From the NCBI GenBank assembly GCA_020726505.1, contig JAHLEZ010000038.1, positions 1 through 64,000 on the forward strand: a stretch of 64,000 bases of DNA, in the 5' to 3' direction. This document shows positions 22,544 through 33,378 of this stretch, one piece after another. Made by a program: the position numbers and the translations under genes. The DNA comes from Leptodontidium sp. MPI-SDFR-AT-0119 (Eukaryota; Ascomycota; Leotiomycetes; Helotiales; Leptodontidiaceae). Numbering within the stretch: the stretch's first letter is position 1; every line of letters begins with the position of its first letter. The notes beneath the pieces are model-generated. The model was given only the letters and a program-made list of their open reading frames with translations, was not told the DNA's origin and did not search any database.

Positions 22544-23481
22544 TCAATCATAAGCGAGCATAACATCCCTTCCCAAGTTAAGCTCCACCTCGCCAATGGT
22601 AAAATTGTTGGTCAAGGTCGCAATCCGGCCGATGATCTTAGAGAAGTCCGGGTTAGAGAGCGCCTTAAATAGAGCAATGTCGTGTAAGAAGTCCTCGCGA
22701 GAGGGGCTAGCGCGGAGGTTGATCGCCTTCTTTGATGCAACTAAGCCTGATCGTGGAAATGTAGAGAGGCGTGAGGTGAGTTTATCGATATGTGCGTACA
22801 TCTCCTTGCTAGAGTCGAAGGCCTTGTTGATCCAACCAATCCTCTCTGCCTCCTTTGCAGTGATGTCTTGAGAGCTCAGGATATATTCCATTGCCAGCCC
22901 TCGTCCAATCAATCGAGGCAGGTGCTGGCATACCCCAGCCACCGGGAAATTCCCGAACCCGGTCTCAGTCTCTCCTATTAATACATCCTTCTTGACTGCG
23001 AAGCGCATGTCCAAAGCCAACAATAGTTCGTGTCCCGCGTTGCGCGCCCTTCCCTCTACGACACCGATGGTGACCTGAGATAAATTTGTGATGTTCATCA
23101 TGAGCATCGCGTAATCTTCTGTGAAGTTCTCTAGCTCCGAGTATTAGCGACGAGACATTAAGACTGTATTCCGGCAATCTACTTGCCAATCGAAAAGACT
23201 GCAGGATCGAAATGATTACAGAAAAATCTCGGGACATCGCTCTTAAAGATGACCACCTTGGTCTCGTTGTCTTCCTGAAGCCGTCGTACGATGTCCGTCA
23301 TTGAAACATGCATGTCCTGGCTCCAAGCATTGACCGTCGATGTGGGATTGTGCAAAGTGATCTCTAGGATGTTATTGTGCTGAGAGGTCTTGAATCCTGC
23401 ATATCCCGGAAGATCCAGTGCGAGCGCATTTGTGAGGAGTAGCCCAGCTAGGGCTTGGATTGCAAGCCACCGTAAAGGCAT
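22544..23481 (-). CDS. Enoyl-CoA hydratase/isomerase family protein with N-terminal signal sequence
   Basis: Crotonase-superfamily protein of 293 aa. Proposed exons, complement: 23481-23187 and 23130-22544. The only splice that keeps the conserved frame uses a GC donor (G|GCAAGT) with a GCTAATAC branch site and CTAG acceptor; a GT donor two bases further in breaks the frame. The N-terminus (residues 1-23) is a hydrophobic signal-like segment. Core features include VTIGVVEGRARNAGHELLLA (oxyanion-hole region) and LIGRGLAMEYILSSQDITA with EAERIGWINKAF. The glycine-rich loop normally PGGGG reads FPVAGVC, so activity on enoyl-CoA is uncertain. The signal sequence is unusual, because most relatives act in mitochondria or peroxisomes. 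It lies between decayed genes. Confidence 0.82.
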
Positions 23482-23791
23482 TTTGGTCGATGATGGTGGG
23501 GGAAAAGCGGTGGATTTTTGATGTCTCCGAGAAAATACAACAGAGATGTGGATTGGGGAGGTACCTTTAAGTTACCATGAGCCCGCCTCTGTTGTTTATA
23601 TGTTTCTTCTGCGATACGCGCCAAAACCCTGCATGTAATATCCATACCGAGACGTTTGTCAGATGGAAAATATTAGCCACGCAAATTAAGTTTAAAGTGG
23701 ATGTGCTTGCAATCTTCCCTCAAGCAGGCTTTATCAAAGTCAATTATATAGTTGATTGGTCATATTATGCAAAACATGGTCCGTCTTTCGG

Positions 23792-24190
23792 TTATAAATC
23801 GTAGCGATAAAAGTAAACTCCGAAGGAGTAAGTCTGCAACTCAGGGTCGGGTAGTGTCATGTCGAAGTGGTTATCCTCGGGGTCCAGCGGATGACCTAGT
23901 TTCCTGAACAGCTTGTTCGCTGAGCTGCTGATATTCTGAGCCTTGATGAGAAGCAGGTATGCCTTCTGTAGCCACGTTACCAGGACTACTGTGGGCTCCA
24001 CTGATATGTTAGTGGCGTAGCTCTTCGCGATCCAGAATATTTCGTGGATCTTAGTTTGTGATGAGAAAACGGTATAAAGATTGAATAAGCAGTCTCGCGC
24101 TACCTGGATCTAACGGGTCGCCGACAAACACAAATTCTTCATAAAGCATTTGCGCCTTCCTTTCTCAGTAGCCAAGTAGACCCCACTGCT
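23792..24190 (-). pseudogene. Unidentified gene remnant with open last exon
   Basis: The 3' part (24060-23792) reads KIHEIFWIAKSYATNISVEP and continues to PLDPEDNHFDMTLPDPELQ, ending at a normal stop. Codon usage looks genuine but I do not recognise the family. Upstream, MNITFQKQWGLLGY is followed by a TGA where TGG would give Trp, then ERKAQMLYEEFVFVGDPLDP. The two parts are separated by a possible intron whose borders do not join in frame. Most likely a decayed gene of unknown function. Confidence 0.4.
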
Positions 24191-24697
24191 TCTGAAAAGT
24201 GATGTTCATCAAAGGTGGAAAGGCGCGGGAATGATGCGGGAAATGTCCGGGTCGCTTACGCAAGGGATTAGTCCCTTCGGCGTTAAAAACACCTGAGCTC
24301 TCAAGTAACACGCAACGCGCGTAGCAATCGAGGAATCGCCGAGCGTTCTGTATTTGGCTAGTAAAAGATGTTTCAATATGCTATACTTCACACGTGGAAT
24401 GACATCACTTTCGGCATCAACTGTTTTCTGGGAATGACATGTTGGGCCTCTGAATTACATCAATTAAACAAGGAGCACTGCATCAGCATTTCCGTTTCTT
24501 AGGAGCGTATAGGTCTCCAAAAGGCATTATAAATCGAGATATGCGGGCTCTTATCAGTGCCACTGAATTTGTTTGAAATTTGTTTGAGTTGCAGTGAAGT
24601 CTAAACTCGAGGTCTACTTTGGGAAATACCATACAAGAAATTCAACAATACCAGTGCCTAGCGACTACATGCTATCTAAATGCAAGGGAACCTAACC
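24191..24697. other. Intergenic DNA, nothing recognised
   Basis: No ORF over 60 codons with resemblance to a protein family. Confidence 0.5.
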
Positions 24698-25830
24698 TTA
24701 ACGCCCTACAAAACCCATGGTAAGGAAATCAGGATCAGTCTCTATGCGCTTCCTAAGGTCACCCGAGAGTAGTTCATCGACATCCCAAGTCGCCCAAGCG
24801 AAACGGCCATGTAGACTTGCAGCTTCTGCAGTGGCTGCCCAGACAGCGAAGTGCCCAGGTACGTTATCTGAATAAAAAGTCAGTTACAGTGAAATGTGAA
24901 TTAGGACCAAATCCAAGTAAATAAAGTAGCTGCGGGAAGTGTCAACGGGGCCGGGCTTACTGTTCTCGTCTATACCAGCACTTCTAGCTGACTCCGAGAG
25001 GATTACACCAGGATGAAAGCTGATAATCTACAATTTACTTGCGTCAATCTCCCTGGCTATCGTTTGCAAGGTGAAATGGCCAGATGTTTTGCTAAGCGAG
25101 TAGCCTGGCGGCACTGCTGCGATAGTTTTGCTATGAATCGCCCCACTGGAAACATAGACGACATACTGTTTCCCAATGTGATTAGCTACTCTTATTCTAG
25201 AAATGTGATAGACAGAGCGGCTTTTACTACGGGGTGCCTGGGTGAGGTGACGTACTTTTTTCCTTTTCTCGGGATTCTCTTGCTTGTAAAACTTCTCGGT
25301 GAACTGAAGCAGTGGCTTCACATTTGTCTCATACTGATTTGACACTTTAGCACTGAATTTCTTTAAAGTCTCGGGTTGGAGGATCCCGAGACATCGCGAA
25401 AAAAGGGGAAAGGACCGACCTGTGACCATATAGCTTCAAAAACAGTCTAAAATTGAATCTTAACCTGAGAACTTCGCAGCATTTAACACAAGTACATCAA
25501 TAATGATCCCATCAGCACTGAGTTTATCCCAGAGTGTCACGGATTCAGCTATATTTCCAACATCACAGACCCGCACGACAAACTTCGTGTTTTTGAATTC
25601 GCCCGAGAGCTTAGTAGCTGCATTTCGGACTTTGTCTTCACGGCGACCCGTGAGGATCACCGTGGCTGCTGATGCTTCAGCGTATGCTCCGGCAATGAAT
25701 AATCCAATCCCAGCAGATGCCCCAGTGATGAGCACGGTTCTACCTTCTTGAGACAGTTCTGGTCGAAGTTGCGAAATAGCTGCATAAGAGGACCTGTGAT
25801 ATTTCTTCACTATACCCGGACGGTCTAGCT
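24698..25830 (-). pseudogene. Short-chain dehydrogenase/reductase with premature stop
   Basis: Fungal SDR of the Rossmann type. Exons read on the complement: about 25830-25465, 25419-25256, 25165-24961, 24867-24698. Motifs: cofactor loop TVLITGASAGIGLFIA, the later LVLNAAKF (family NNAG position), YVSSGAIHS with catalytic Ser, and PGYSLSKTSG with the Tyr-x3-Lys pair; the C-terminus GHFAVWAATAEAASLHGRF and WATWDVDELL is well kept. Codon 25030-25028 is TAG where relatives have Gln (CAG) in KLQIISFHPG, so the protein is truncated before the C-terminal third. No ATG precedes the conserved start in frame, so a first exon is missing or unidentified. Either a recent pseudogene or an allele with a single C-to-T nonsense change. 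Confidence 0.7.
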
Positions 25831-27227
25831 GAAGCTTAACGTAGTTGCAAATCGTTCAAAGACAAGGGTAAATAAAATAGCTTAAAGAACAAGACGAGAG
25901 TAAATAAAAAGAGACTTGTGTTGCTTGATGATCGACTATCCTTCTCGGGGTGCAAGCCGTAAATATATACTTACAGGCGTGTGAGTAGCTGGTCTTGCCA
26001 GATTAGGATAAGTTCGAGTAAGTGAGTCTATCGGACTTTAAGCCTACCTGAGTTCATGGCGCAGATGATATTTGTATATTTACGGGGGGTATGAACGGGT
26101 ACGGGAAAGATGGGGAAGACTCAACAAGCGCCAGAAAGAGAGGGCATTGTCCACCGCCCAATCCGGCCTGGCTGGCATTGTGAAGCTATTTGCGTAGTTT
26201 GAAAGACTGCTCCCTTACTTACTATGGTAATAAGCGAAGATCAAGGAAAAATCACGAGGGGGCCTCTGAACACCACCTGTAAACGAGTAGGGGTTTTAGA
26301 GTTATAGGTCATCGGTCATCGGATATCAAGAGAGTGCTTCTGGGCGACCTTTGATGTCGATTTCTATAAGAGTGAAGAAATCGAAAGATTTGCTACCTCC
26401 GTAGAGTGTTTGTGCTAGAATAAAATCGAGTGAGGGGAGGTGCTGGCTAGTTCGAGAACATGCCTCTTCGAAAGCTCGAAAGTGACCAATCAAAGAAGCA
26501 ATTTAAGCTTGATCCCGAGGGCTGAAGAGGTGCCTGTCTGCAAGAGCTCAATAATAATAGACCCATTGCCAATTGATGCTCGCCAAAATCCATAGAGTAA
26601 GTCAGCCGTATTTTACTGTACTGTATGTACTATGTAGCAATGAGTGTTGCATGAAATTCCCGTCCGTGATTCCGACGAACATTCCGAAAACCCCGCACCG
26701 AGTGGGATGCTCCGCATTTGCCCTTAGAGTTTCAGCCCGCCGGCCTCCGGTCCACTCGACAGGGATATGATCGGAGCTTAGCCACACCATTTCTCGATAA
26801 TCCCGTATTCGGATAATCCCGTATTCGTGATCGTTGACACGTCGTGGTGCGGCGTGCAATTCCCATGCCGGTGGGGTAATGATAGAAAAGCATGTAGAAT
26901 TCTATCTGAGAGAGCGTACAGAGTAATAGGGGAAATAGGGGTGGCGTGATCATAAGTACGCAGGTACTAAGATCAACGCAGCACAGCCATATTTCTAACA
27001 GGTAACAGCGCTTCAAACTGCCGAGGAACGAAGCGACGGTTGTAAGGCTTGAAGAGTTGCTCATCTGCGCTACAGATCCTGGAAGATCCTCGTGGCAGTA
27101 CATAAGCATATGCAAACTTTCAGTTCCATCATCTGGTACTAGGTTCCTGTCTTTCCAGTTATTTTTCTTTTCAAGCACCTTGTGCCTAGCTCGAACACCA
27201 GTTCACTATCGCGAGCAAATTTATAAC
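25831..27227. other. Intergenic DNA, no supported gene
   Basis: No domain-bearing ORF. It includes the divergent upstream regions of the SDR pseudogene and the NmrA-like gene. A direct duplication of about 16 bp (GATAATCCCGTATTCG type) occurs at about 26797-26829. Confidence 0.5.
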
Positions 27228-28279
27228 ATGCCACTTCTCGTTGCAGTTGCCGGTGTCTCCGGAAGATTCGGTCGATGTGTCGTGCAGGAACTCCTAAAGA
27301 AGCCTGACATTTTGGTACGAGGCCTTGTCAGAGACAGTTCCAAGGTCGCTGTTGTAATTCGATCATCGCCTGCCTTTGAGCTACTAGAAGGAGATGTCAC
27401 CGACAGTATTACCCTTCGTCAACTTGTCAAAGGAGCAGATGTTGTCATATCAGCTCTTATGGGCAGCGACTCATTCATGTTCGAAGCGCAAAAGCAATTG
27501 ATTGATCTGTCTGAGGAGGCGAAAGTTCCGCGTTTCATCGCAAGCGACTATACGCTCAACTATACCAAACTGGAGTATGGCCAACTTCCCTCCAAAGACC
27601 CAATGAAAGAGATATACGAATATCTACAGGGAAAGAGTATCAAAGGCGTTCATGTCTTAATTGGCGCTTTTCTGGATACTTTCTGGACGCATTGGTTTGG
27701 AATCTGGAATCCTGAAGAGTTGTCGCTCTCTTTTTGGGGCACAGGCGATGAAGTTTGGGAGCTCACTAGTTATGAGAATACGGCGGAGTTTGTTGCAGAG
27801 GTTGCGCTTGACAACAATGCGACTGGTATCCAAAATTGTAGGTGCCTGATTCGCGTACTACGTATCATGTGTATCATAGAGACTGACTGAAGGCAGTTGT
27901 TGGGGATAGGACAAGCATTCGAGGTATCGCAGAAATTTTCGAAGAAGTTCATGGGCAGAAACCTTCACTCAAACAACTTGGCTCGCTCAACGACCTCAAG
28001 GTAGTGATAGATTCAGCTAACAGGGGCGAAGATCCAATGACTTGGCTCCCATCGTTAGTGCCATTCCTGTTTATCTCCCTCCAGTCCAAAGTTGCCTGCA
28101 GAATAACCTGTCATAGGTTCTACCAATATTATTGCTCTAGTGGCCAAACTCACGCTGGTCCTGGTGCTTTGGGAACGCCATATCCGGCACTTCGACATAG
28201 AGGTGTGAAAGAATACCTGCAAAATCATTCTATGGAGTCTCTGGCCACTGCTATGTTTGTCGTGGGAACTAAGAACTAG
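27228..28279 (+). CDS. NmrA-like NAD(P)-binding protein (isoflavone reductase-like)
   Basis: Proposed exons 27228-27837, 27897-28053, 28117-28279, giving 309 aa; introns of 59 and 63 nt have GTAGGT...GGCAG and GTTAGT...CATAG borders. The N-terminal nucleotide loop is AVAGVSGRFGRCV (G9, G12, G15). SDSFMFEAQKQLIDLSEEA and VPRFIASDYTLNY follow the NmrA/PCBER layout, and the C-terminus FYQYYCSSGQT, restored by splicing, is typical of the fungal subgroup. These atypical SDRs lack the Tyr-Lys catalytic pair and act as NAD(P)H-dependent reductases or redox sensors; which applies here is not visible. Start chosen at MPLLVAV because an upstream in-frame ATG (27057) adds an unrelated tail. Confidence 0.88.
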
Positions 28280-29056
28280 GACCTGACATGTGTTGTGTTT
28301 TCAATGCGAGTAGATCGTGTCTTAAGATCGTTCTGAGAAGGTGTGGTTAGATGAATGAATTTGATGTTCGGCGTATCAAACGTTTAAACATTTCTTTCGA
28401 GCTACGATTTGGCCCGAATTTTGTGTCGCCGTCCAGTACTCCCGGCCCGCGCGATCCAAGCCCACGTATATCCCCCGAGTTCACCGATGACACGGGCCTG
28501 CTAGTCGCTTTCTCCATGGGCTAACTTCATCATCAGTGAGTTTATAGGGGATATTTGGTTGGCTGCGGCCCTGTATTCTATCCTGAGCAGGTTCAGTCCC
28601 ACTGAGAAAGCCAGTGTGTTCGATTTTCCAAACCAATGATCAGTGTGTGTTTAGAAGTTAAGAAAACTAGTTAAACGACCCCTTCCCCATTATAATCAGC
28701 GACTAAACCTGCCGAGAACAGCATTAGGCAAAAATTCCCACTTAAAATTGGGCACTAAACTCCTCTCAAATGACAGATATACTCACCTTGTAAGCCCTTC
28801 GCACTGGTTGGAACTCCTTTTCTAGGATCCTGAGAGTGTGTGCGAGCCACTTGGATTGCATAACCCTCGTGAATTGTGCATCGTTTCTTCCATGTACAAC
28901 TCCACTCCCTTTATTCAGTGGACTGAAAATGGGTCTACCCACTACCAGGGATGGGAGTTAACTGATTCGTTAGAAACCCCCGTCGTAGGAGACCTATTTC
29001 CAACAAAGGAGTATATTTAGATTATCGATAACCGAGCTATTTGAAAGGAGCTTAAA
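28280..29056. other. Intergenic DNA up to the MITE insertion
   Basis: No gene seen. Ends with the left target duplication of the MITE (29057-29064). Confidence 0.5.
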
Positions 29057-29064
29057 GCGGACTC

Positions 29065-29520
29065 CAGCGTTCTCAAAAGCCCAGCTTAGCCTCAGCTCAC
29101 CTTCAAGCTAGGCTACACTGTCCCTCACCTCAAGCTAGGCTGAGGCAGAACACTTCTAGGCTCGGCTAGGCCAGGCTGACCAAGTAAATAGCTAGGCTAG
29201 AGCAGGCTTGCCAAGGCTACCAATGCACATGGTACTATCTTCATATAATTTAGGTGGGAGATTAAGGTTTAATAATGTATGATCACCAGCCCAAATTATC
29301 CGAAGTCCGGGGGGGGGGGGGGGACCCAATAGGAGTATATCCTCACATGACTCCACTTCTCAGCCCAGCCCAGCTTCGCTTGAAGCAGTAGCTGAGCCGC
29401 GCTAATCATCAACCCTAGGCTAAGCTTAGGCGTAGCTGAATGCTCCAAGGTCATGCTGAGCTGGGCTAAGCGTAGGCGGGCTGAGAAAAAGCTAGGCATA
29501 GCTGGGCTTTGAGAACGCTG
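29065..29520. mobile_element. hAT-type MITE, 456 bp, with perfect 8-bp target duplication
   Basis: Terminal inverted repeats start CAGCGTTCTCAAAAGCCC on the left and CAGCGTTCTCAAAGCCC on the right strand; GCGGACTC flanks both ends exactly (29057-29064, 29521-29528). Both arms are crowded with AGCTTAGCC/GGCTAAGCT motifs, the same subterminal motif as the 5.1-kb hAT at 16465-21600, so it is a probable non-autonomous relative. A 15-base poly-G run is at 29309-29323. No ORF of its own. Confidence 0.9.
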
Positions 29521-29528
29521 GCGGACTC

Positions 29529-29969
29529 GCGCTATGCAACGCCCCACCATACATCCTGGGAAAGAAGCAGCACGTATGCGTTTTCAAAGCAGCATCCTGC
29601 ATTACTCGAGTACCCAGGATGTTAGGTCTCCTAATGCCGAGGACCGTGCTCAGATTCGTACTAGTTATTTCGGCGCTGACAAATTAATTTACTTGCGTTC
29701 GCTTCTATGATACATTCAAACTTCAGCGGAGTTAAGAACCTCATCAAAAAGTTTACCAACCAACCGCCTAATTGCTGTCATAAGCTGAAATCCGCGACAC
29801 AATGACTTGATTTCTAAGCCTCAGCTGCTGCTCTGAGATATGCATTCTCACATTGCAATGTCCTGAAAATAATAAAACCCGGTGATTGTCAACATATCGA
29901 GATCACCGTAGCAAACAAACATCCGCAACTTTTACCTCACCTTCATTCAACGACTTATCGTGCCTAACA
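29529..29969. other. Promoter region of the SDR gene
   Basis: No coding resemblance. An AATAAAAC run about 100 bp upstream of the start may serve as a TATA-type element. Confidence 0.4.
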
Positions 29970-30892
29970 ATGGCTTCCTACCTCATCACTGGCTCTTCTC
30001 GGGGAATCGGCCTGGGCTATGTCAAAATCTTGGCTCGCAAAGACGCATCTGAAGTTGGCAAGGTCTTTGCGGCTGCTCGCTCAGAGAATGCCGCCCTGAA
30101 GAAGATCATCTCCGAATCTGCTGGCCGCGTCGAATTCGTCCCTCTCGAGGTGACATCGGAGGACAGTGCAAAGGAGGCAGCTCAACGTGTTGAACAGTCT
30201 CTTGGTGGCAAGGGTCTCGACGTTCTTATCAACAACGCTGGCATTCCGAGCCATACTGAAGGTGGTATCGAAAACATGTGCGTATCTAAAGGTGGAGTGT
30301 TTCTGGTGTACTCGATAGACTGACCCTTACTAGGACCGATCTCACCGAGGTTCTCAACGTCAACGTCTTTGGAGTACACAATGTCACAAGAGCCTTCTTG
30401 CCGCTCCTCAGAAAGGGTCAACTCAAGAAAATTGGAAACATGTATTCTCAATCAACTCTTACAAAGTCACGTTCTTGCTCTAACAAGTTCGCAGTTCTTC
30501 AACCCTAGGCTCAATGACCTTGTCAGCCATGGGCAAATTCCAGCCTACCCCAGCTTACAAGGTGTCTAAAACCGCAGTCAACATGCTCACCGTACAATGG
30601 GCGGAGTCGCTCGAAAGCGATGGCTTCGCTGTTCTTGCTATCTGTCCTGGCGTAAGTATCTTCTTTACTACCGTAGTATCCAATTGCTCTACTAACAGTG
30701 ATGGAACAGTGGGCCAAGACAGATATGGGAACTGACGCAGGTCACTTGACACCAGAAGAAAGCGCAACCGGTGGTCTCAATGTCCTTTCTGGTAGTACTC
30801 CAGCGGATAGCGGCAAGTTTTTTGTCATCAATCTTCCCGGCAAGGATATTGGTGGACAGAAAATCTACGATGGTTCTGTTCGTCCGTATTAG
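29970..30892 (+). CDS. Short-chain dehydrogenase (C-factor/sniffer-like SDR)
   Basis: Classical SDR of 251 aa, probably an NADP-dependent carbonyl reductase. Exons 29970-30277, 30334-30441, 30495-30651, 30710-30892; introns are 53-58 nt. Nucleotide loop TGSSRGIGLGY (residues 7-17), structural NNAG in VLINNAGIPS, catalytic Ser in NISSTLGSM (codon created by splicing), and YKVSK giving the Tyr-x3-Lys pair. The C-terminal WAKTDMGTDAG region after the last intron and the insertion between strands match C-factor-like/sniffer SDRs. The start ATG at 29970 directly precedes the Rossmann strand; an upstream in-frame ATG at 29886 would add an unsupported tail. Confidence 0.92.
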
Positions 30893-31650
30893 ATGCGAAT
30901 GCACCTCTAGGAAAATGGTAAATGATGACTTCTAGAATGCGTGGGAGTATTCTCTATAGGCTAGAATAAATATCAATTGAATTCACCCAGCATGCACATC
31001 GCTGACCTGTGTTGAACCTACAAACTTACCCCCCTTGCCATATCACCCGTCTCGTTTTCAGGGGATTGATTCCAAAAGCCTAACATATTCTGTTTTCTTG
31101 AACGAGTAGCAACTCCGTGAAACTTCAAATCTTATCGGTCCAACTGCATTGATTCGGTGGACTGTGGACATCGCTAAAAAACCTGGCGTAATTGTTGACC
31201 TGAATACTAGAGTCGTTGCTCCGGATAGTTAACCTTTGCTTCTCCTCCTTCGTTGGTGGTCCTATCGTTGGAGAATCTAGGTTCTACTGAGAGAATGTAC
31301 TGATCGACCAAAGCAAAGAAAGACATGCTCAACTGGATTGATTTGATAATCTCCCTAATAGACTAACTTTCTCGAGACAGTAGAGACCATTCACCATACT
31401 TCAGAGTATATAAGTCTGAAAACAAGGCGACAGTTAGTCTTGAATGGAAGAGCTTCCGGGGTAGAAAGAAAGATTGGCACGTATTGTAAACGGATTGAGT
31501 GCATGGATAATGTCTATGGATAAGAATCTGCAAGCCCGGGGACATGACATTGCGCGAATAAGTAGATAAGCCACCTCAGATACATTAACATAATGCTGTA
31601 ATGAACTACAGTCGCCAAGCAACAAAAACCTCACCCGTATCATCTATAAT
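30893..31650. other. Convergent intergenic region, no gene seen
   Basis: Lies between the 3' end of the SDR and the 3' end of the minus-strand GST. Short ORFs lack domains; terminators are presumed but no specific signal is assigned. Confidence 0.5.
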
Positions 31651-32630
31651 TTACTTCTCAGCATCATCCTTCATACTGTTCTGTACCCACTCGAGATATG
31701 GCGCGGCCTGAACCTCGATTTCTTCAGTACTTTGATTCAGCATGTCAAGAAAGGTATTCCTAGTAGGCACATGACGGCCAGTTTCAAAGCCGGGGCGCTT
31801 AAGCAACTTGTACATCCAACTTTTGACTGCAGGGAACTCATCCAGGTCGATACCGGACCAATCTAGAGTTAGTTAGCTACAGCTAAGCATCATAGCAATA
31901 GTGTATCCCTAAGGATAGGAAAGAGAGGACGTACGAGCAGCAGAAGCCCATCCCCAACAGGCAATATCAGCAATCGTAACCTTATCACCGACGATGTAGC
32001 CCGATGTCGTCGCTTTGAGGTGATCGTCAAGGGTGCGGTACAGGCGACGTGTCTCATTTACGTAGCGGGTGACACCGTACTCGATCTTCGTAGGAGTGAA
32101 ACCTATGGGTTGATGAGCAAGAAGTTTGAATCCAGGGTCTTGCGTGTGTTGTCTGTTGAACTGACGGTTGAAATGGACTGCCTGGCCTTGCATGGGGCCT
32201 AAGCCACCCATCTGCCACATCAACTGTACATGAATGTCAAACATATGTTCGTTGTTGATGAACTTGGTGACAATATATTGATTGAGAAAGTGGAGAAACG
32301 AACCCAATTGTTCACCTCCCAATATTCTCGCGAACCATGGGGATAAGATACTTTGTGGTCCTGGTCATAGCGATCGACCAGATACTGTAACATGCTCCCA
32401 CTTTCGAAGATGCGAATCTGCTTGCCGTCGTCGAAGGTGTCGGTGAGTGCAGGGATGCGACCATTGGGGTTGATTTTTAGAAACCAGGGCTCCTTCTGGG
32501 TGTTCTTCGAGATATCGATTTGAGTTACCTCGTAGGGCAAACCCAGCTCTTCCAACAGGATAGAGGCCTTGATACCGTTGGCTGTGCTGGCACTGTAGAG
32601 GTGGATATTGGGCTTGCCGGTGGAAGCCAT
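31651..32630 (-). CDS. Glutathione S-transferase, Ure2p-like/GTT2-type
   Basis: Cytosolic GST conjugating glutathione to electrophiles. Exons, complement: 32630-32304, 32223-31935, 31862-31651, giving 275 aa. The N-terminal thioredoxin-like domain shows IHLYSASTANGIKASILLEE, NPNGRIPALTD (cis-Pro) and IFESGSMLQYL (glutathione-binding Glu-Ser). The linker YWEVNNWLMWQMGGLGPMQG appears after splicing and is characteristic of the Ure2p-like subgroup. The C-terminal helical domain ends with HWSGIDLDEFPAVKSWM, whose His codon is split by the second intron. Start taken at MASTGKP; an upstream in-frame ATG at 32663 is possible. A second, more distant GST follows divergently at 33379. Confidence 0.93.
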
Positions 32631-33378
32631 CTTGGCGGGAAGGAAATGAAGAGGTCTTGGCAATTAGGAGCCTTGTGAAGACTGATCCTGCAGGTTGAGA
32701 CGTGACCCTGGGTGGGCTCAGAATGAAGATAAAGAGAGAAGGACCCGGTACAGTACAATCAGGCGTAAGTCTGTGAATCTACCTGCCTAATAACCCACCT
32801 GTAAGGGTAATAACGCACTTTTAACCTATCATTTTCCTGACAGTTCGAGTGAAGACTGTAGCATTAATCAGGAATCTAGGCTCGCTCGATGACAAACTCA
32901 TGTCCGTCGAGCACGCTGTCGACCCGGAACGGATGCTAAGCTATTTGCTTTCCTATAGGCTATCTCAATTAGGAATATAGGCTCGCTTGGCACCGATGAC
33001 AGTGTCATGGCCATCGGCTTTAACAGTTTAGTTTGATACAGATGACAAAGTCGTGCTCTGAAACCAAAGCCGTCGCGGCCTAGATCATCATTAGAGTTCC
33101 TTTGGTTCTTGCGGGGCTGGTCAAGGATCGCGCACTGGTGCACTCGCTTGGAAACCCATCTAAATTAGTCTAGCCTACGTTAATGACAGCGAGTTGGCTC
33201 ATATGCTTGTGCTTGTCATTACAATTGTAATGCAGTGCTGGTCTTGCAGGCTGCCGCCCGTGAAAATCTCATATAGATATATCACCATATCTCCCGTATG
33301 TAATTGTCTCCCTAGAACATCTTCTCCAGTCAATTCACTTCCTGCTTCAAGTCCGATAACACCACAAACGGTGCAATA
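32631..33378. other. Divergent promoter region between two GST genes
   Basis: No gene. Two imperfect copies of AGGAATNTAGGCTCGCTNG lie at about 32870-32890 and 32968-32990. The region may hold shared control elements for both divergently transcribed GSTs; that is inferred from arrangement only. Confidence 0.5.
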
